Positions 63,519 to 64,000 of a stretch of DNA of 64,000 nucleotides are shown here, one piece after another. A program made the translations under genes and the position numbers. Position 1 is the stretch's first letter. The number at the start of each line of letters is the position of its first letter. The stretch is from Paraburkholderia lacunae (GTDB taxonomy: Bacteria > Pseudomonadota > Gammaproteobacteria > Burkholderiales > Burkholderiaceae): positions 448-64,447 of the forward strand of contig NZ_QHKS01000030.1 in assembly GCF_003353175.1 (NCBI RefSeq), written 5' to 3'. The notes under the pieces are model-generated. The model searched no databases and was not told the DNA's origin. It saw only the letters and a list, made by a program, of their open reading frames with translations.

Positions 63519-63809
63519 TTACTTCTGCACCACAGCCATGATGTCTTCTTCGCGCATGACCAGCAGTTCGTTGCCGTCGACCTTGACGGTCTGGCCTGCG
63601 TACTTGCCGAACAGGACGCGGTCACCCACCTTCACGTCGAGCGCGATTTGCGCGCCCTTGTCGTCACGCTTGCCCGGGCCGACTGCCAGGATTTCGCCTT
63701 GATCCGGCTTTTCCGCTGCGGCTTCGGGGATCACGATGCCCGACGCAGTCTTGGTTTCCTGGTCAAGACGCTTGACGATCACGCGATCATGCAAAGGACG
63801 AAGGTTCAT
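63519..63809 (-). CDS. groES: co-chaperonin GroES (10 kDa)
   Basis: 96-residue lid of the GroEL cage. MNLRPLHDRVIVKRLDQE opens the fold, the mobile loop includes TKTASGIVIPE-like residues, and VLFGKYAGQTVKVDGNE ends it. ATG 63809 follows GAGGAG; the longer frame is not used. Confidence 0.98.
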   Translation of the reverse strand: MNLRPLHDRVIVKRLDQETKTASGIVIPEAAAEKPDQGEILAVGPGKRDDKGAQIALDVKVGDRVLFGKYAGQTVKVDGNELLVMREEDIMAVVQK

Positions 63810-63852
63810 ACATACTCCTCTCTTGATTGAGACTGAAGAACGCTGAGAAAAC

Positions 63853-63873
63853 CCGGTTGGCAGAGCCAACCGG
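63853..63873 (-). repeat. hairpin in the groESL leader
   Basis: CCGGTTGGC (63853-63861) and GCCAACCGG (63865-63873) are perfect 9-bp arms around a three-base loop, between CIRCE and the groES ribosome site. Probably a stable leader-RNA hairpin that protects the transcript or affects translation. Confidence 0.6.
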
Positions 63874-63881
63874 CGATGTTG

Positions 63882-63908
63882 TTAGCACTCTCGTGCAGCG
63901 AGTGCTAA
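63882..63908 (-). promoter_or_regulatory. CIRCE operator (HrcA binding site)
   Basis: TTAGCACTC-N9-GAGTGCTAA is present without mismatch. It overlaps the promoter's -10 end, so HrcA would repress groESL transcription at normal temperature. Confidence 0.97.
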
Positions 63909-63936
63909 TTATATGGACGGGTGGTGACAAATTCAA
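63908..63936 (-). promoter_or_regulatory. sigma70 promoter of groESL
   Basis: Reading the minus strand, TTGAAT (63931-63936) and TATAAT (63908-63913) are separated by exactly 17 bases. The -10 abuts CIRCE by one shared base. No clear sigma32 element was found. Confidence 0.85.
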
Positions 63937-64000
63937 GAAGGGATATGGGGCCGGTTGTCGAGATTCGCTTAACTTTGAACTTTGTTCGTTTAAGTCTGAA

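Overview
The window reads as a chromosomal segment of a Burkholderia/Paraburkholderia-type betaproteobacterium. GC content is high. groES-groEL sits behind a CIRCE operator, and the yqgE-ruvX-pyrR-pyrB-pseudo-pyrC order, the rubredoxin/thiD pair and the rmlBACD + wzm/wzt cluster all fit that group. No rRNA, tRNA or CRISPR array was seen.

Region by region: (1) 1-3.9 kb is gene-poor and AT-richer. It holds a small membrane/zinc-ribbon protein, an intact tyrosine recombinase and a short protein resembling only a recombinase core-binding domain, probably a mobile-element edge. (2) 3.9-5.5 kb is one chemoreceptor gene (-). (3) 5.7-52.1 kb is a large surface-polysaccharide (O-antigen type) locus. 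It starts with a WecA/MraY-type sugar-phosphate transferase (+) converging on a wbpV-wbpL-wbpM-like cassette (-), which should make a UDP-6-deoxy-HexNAc and load it on undecaprenyl phosphate. From 11.5 to 26.8 kb a plus-strand, AT-richer block carries six glycosyltransferase genes in a tightly coupled operon, a histidine phosphatase, an unrecognised protein, a duplicated methyltransferase, a 2-oxoglutarate dioxygenase-like protein and a secreted GH32 fructan hydrolase. From 27.2 to 36.8 kb a minus-strand operon combines two GT2 enzymes, a 4-TM EamA carrier and a giant GT-C-like membrane protein with an oxidoreductase, a reductase and an isomerase. It looks like a machine that builds a sugar, attaches it to a lipid carrier, flips it and transfers it in the periplasm. 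From 37.3 to 52.1 kb come two more GTs, wecB, a polysaccharide deacetylase, a CapK-like ligase, the ABC exporter wzm/wzt, manC, rmlD/C/A/B and an rmd-like reductase.

(4) 52.3-64 kb is conserved core: apaH, the plsC/pseudo-dihydroorotase/pyrB/pyrR/ruvX/yqgE operon, a FimL/ChpA-like protein, rubredoxin, thiD and the heat-shock operon groES-groEL with a clear sigma70 promoter, CIRCE and a leader hairpin.

Together the locus supplies dTDP-L-rhamnose, GDP-mannose (and GDP-D-rhamnose if a gmd exists elsewhere), UDP-ManNAc and UDP-QuiNAc/FucNAc. It assembles a chain on undecaprenyl pyrophosphate in the cytoplasm and exports it by Wzm/Wzt. No Wzx flippase or Wzy polymerase was recognised. The most novel-looking items are the GT with an exact 69-residue repeat array (14700-17249), the 28.6-36.8 kb putative periplasmic tailoring system, and the duplicated methyltransferase whose N-terminal module is shared with the neighbouring dioxygenase.
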